Below, in pieces: positions 63,991-64,000 of a stretch of DNA of 64,000 nucleotides. The stretch spans positions 124,001-188,000 of the forward strand of contig JACJYP010000004.1 in NCBI GenBank assembly GCA_020636045.1, read 5' to 3'. The stretch is from Lewinellaceae bacterium. Lineage in GTDB: Bacteria; Bacteroidota; Bacteroidia; Chitinophagales; Saprospiraceae. The notes beneath the pieces were generated by a model. It saw nothing but the letters and a program-made list of their open reading frames with translations, made no database searches and was not told the DNA's origin. Made by a program: the position numbers and the translations under genes. Each line of letters starts with the position of its first letter. Position 1 is the stretch's first letter.

Positions 63991-64000
63991 GCCATTTACT

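Overview
The window reads as chromosome of a moderately GC-rich member of the Bacteroidota, most likely Saprospiria. Three things suggest this: type IX secretion C-terminal domains of both kinds (a gliding-motility-type CTD at 10101-11930 and a short sorting tail at 45007-47412), TonB/DUF5689 outer-membrane genes with PorT-like and OmpA-TSP3 proteins, and promoters of the Bacteroidota form (TTTG, about 19-20 bp, TAnnTTTG) with no clear Shine-Dalgarno sequences. A dockerin-like stretch in the first gene (DLVKIASHIL) resembles C-terminal tails that I associate with Saprospiria. I see no rRNA, complete tRNA, insertion sequence, prophage or CRISPR array.

Layout. 1-13.6 kb: envelope and housekeeping genes (redoxin, dihaem peroxidase, MsrB, malic enzyme, cysteine desulfurase, GlmM, alkaline phosphatase, LolD-type ATPase, GT4 glycosyltransferase, a T9SS-exported protein, an extracytoplasmic solute-binding lipoprotein). 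13.6-29.2 kb: a signalling island. It has one giant DUF4062-STAND NTPase-WD40 protein on the plus strand. Convergent to it is an eight-gene minus-strand operon with three Ser/Thr kinases, a PP2C phosphatase, an FHA protein, a membrane-anchored FHA/trypsin-like protease and two unknown exported proteins. 29.4-44.9 kb: an MBL-fold hydrolase, ParA-ParB, an orphan LanB-type dehydratase-like protein, a PorT-like barrel, DUF3109 plus an XRE regulator, TpiA, a DUF2461 protein, a HerA-like ATPase, NadE, and an AT-rich pair of unknown genes. 45-64 kb: a secreted M1 aminopeptidase, a glucosaminidase, a rhomboid protease, a DUF5683 protein, a TonB receptor/DUF5689 lipoprotein/exonuclease module, ValS, OmpA-TSP3 and SMC.

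The signalling island is the most unusual part. The kinases and phosphatase could write and erase phosphothreonine marks that the FHA domains read. One reader is joined across the membrane to an apparently intact serine protease. A large STAND sensor lies tail to tail with the operon, 8 bases away. Whether the two transcription units act together is inference. ParA, ParB and SMC are chromosome-maintenance genes, so this looks like core chromosome with accessory islands rather than a mobile element.
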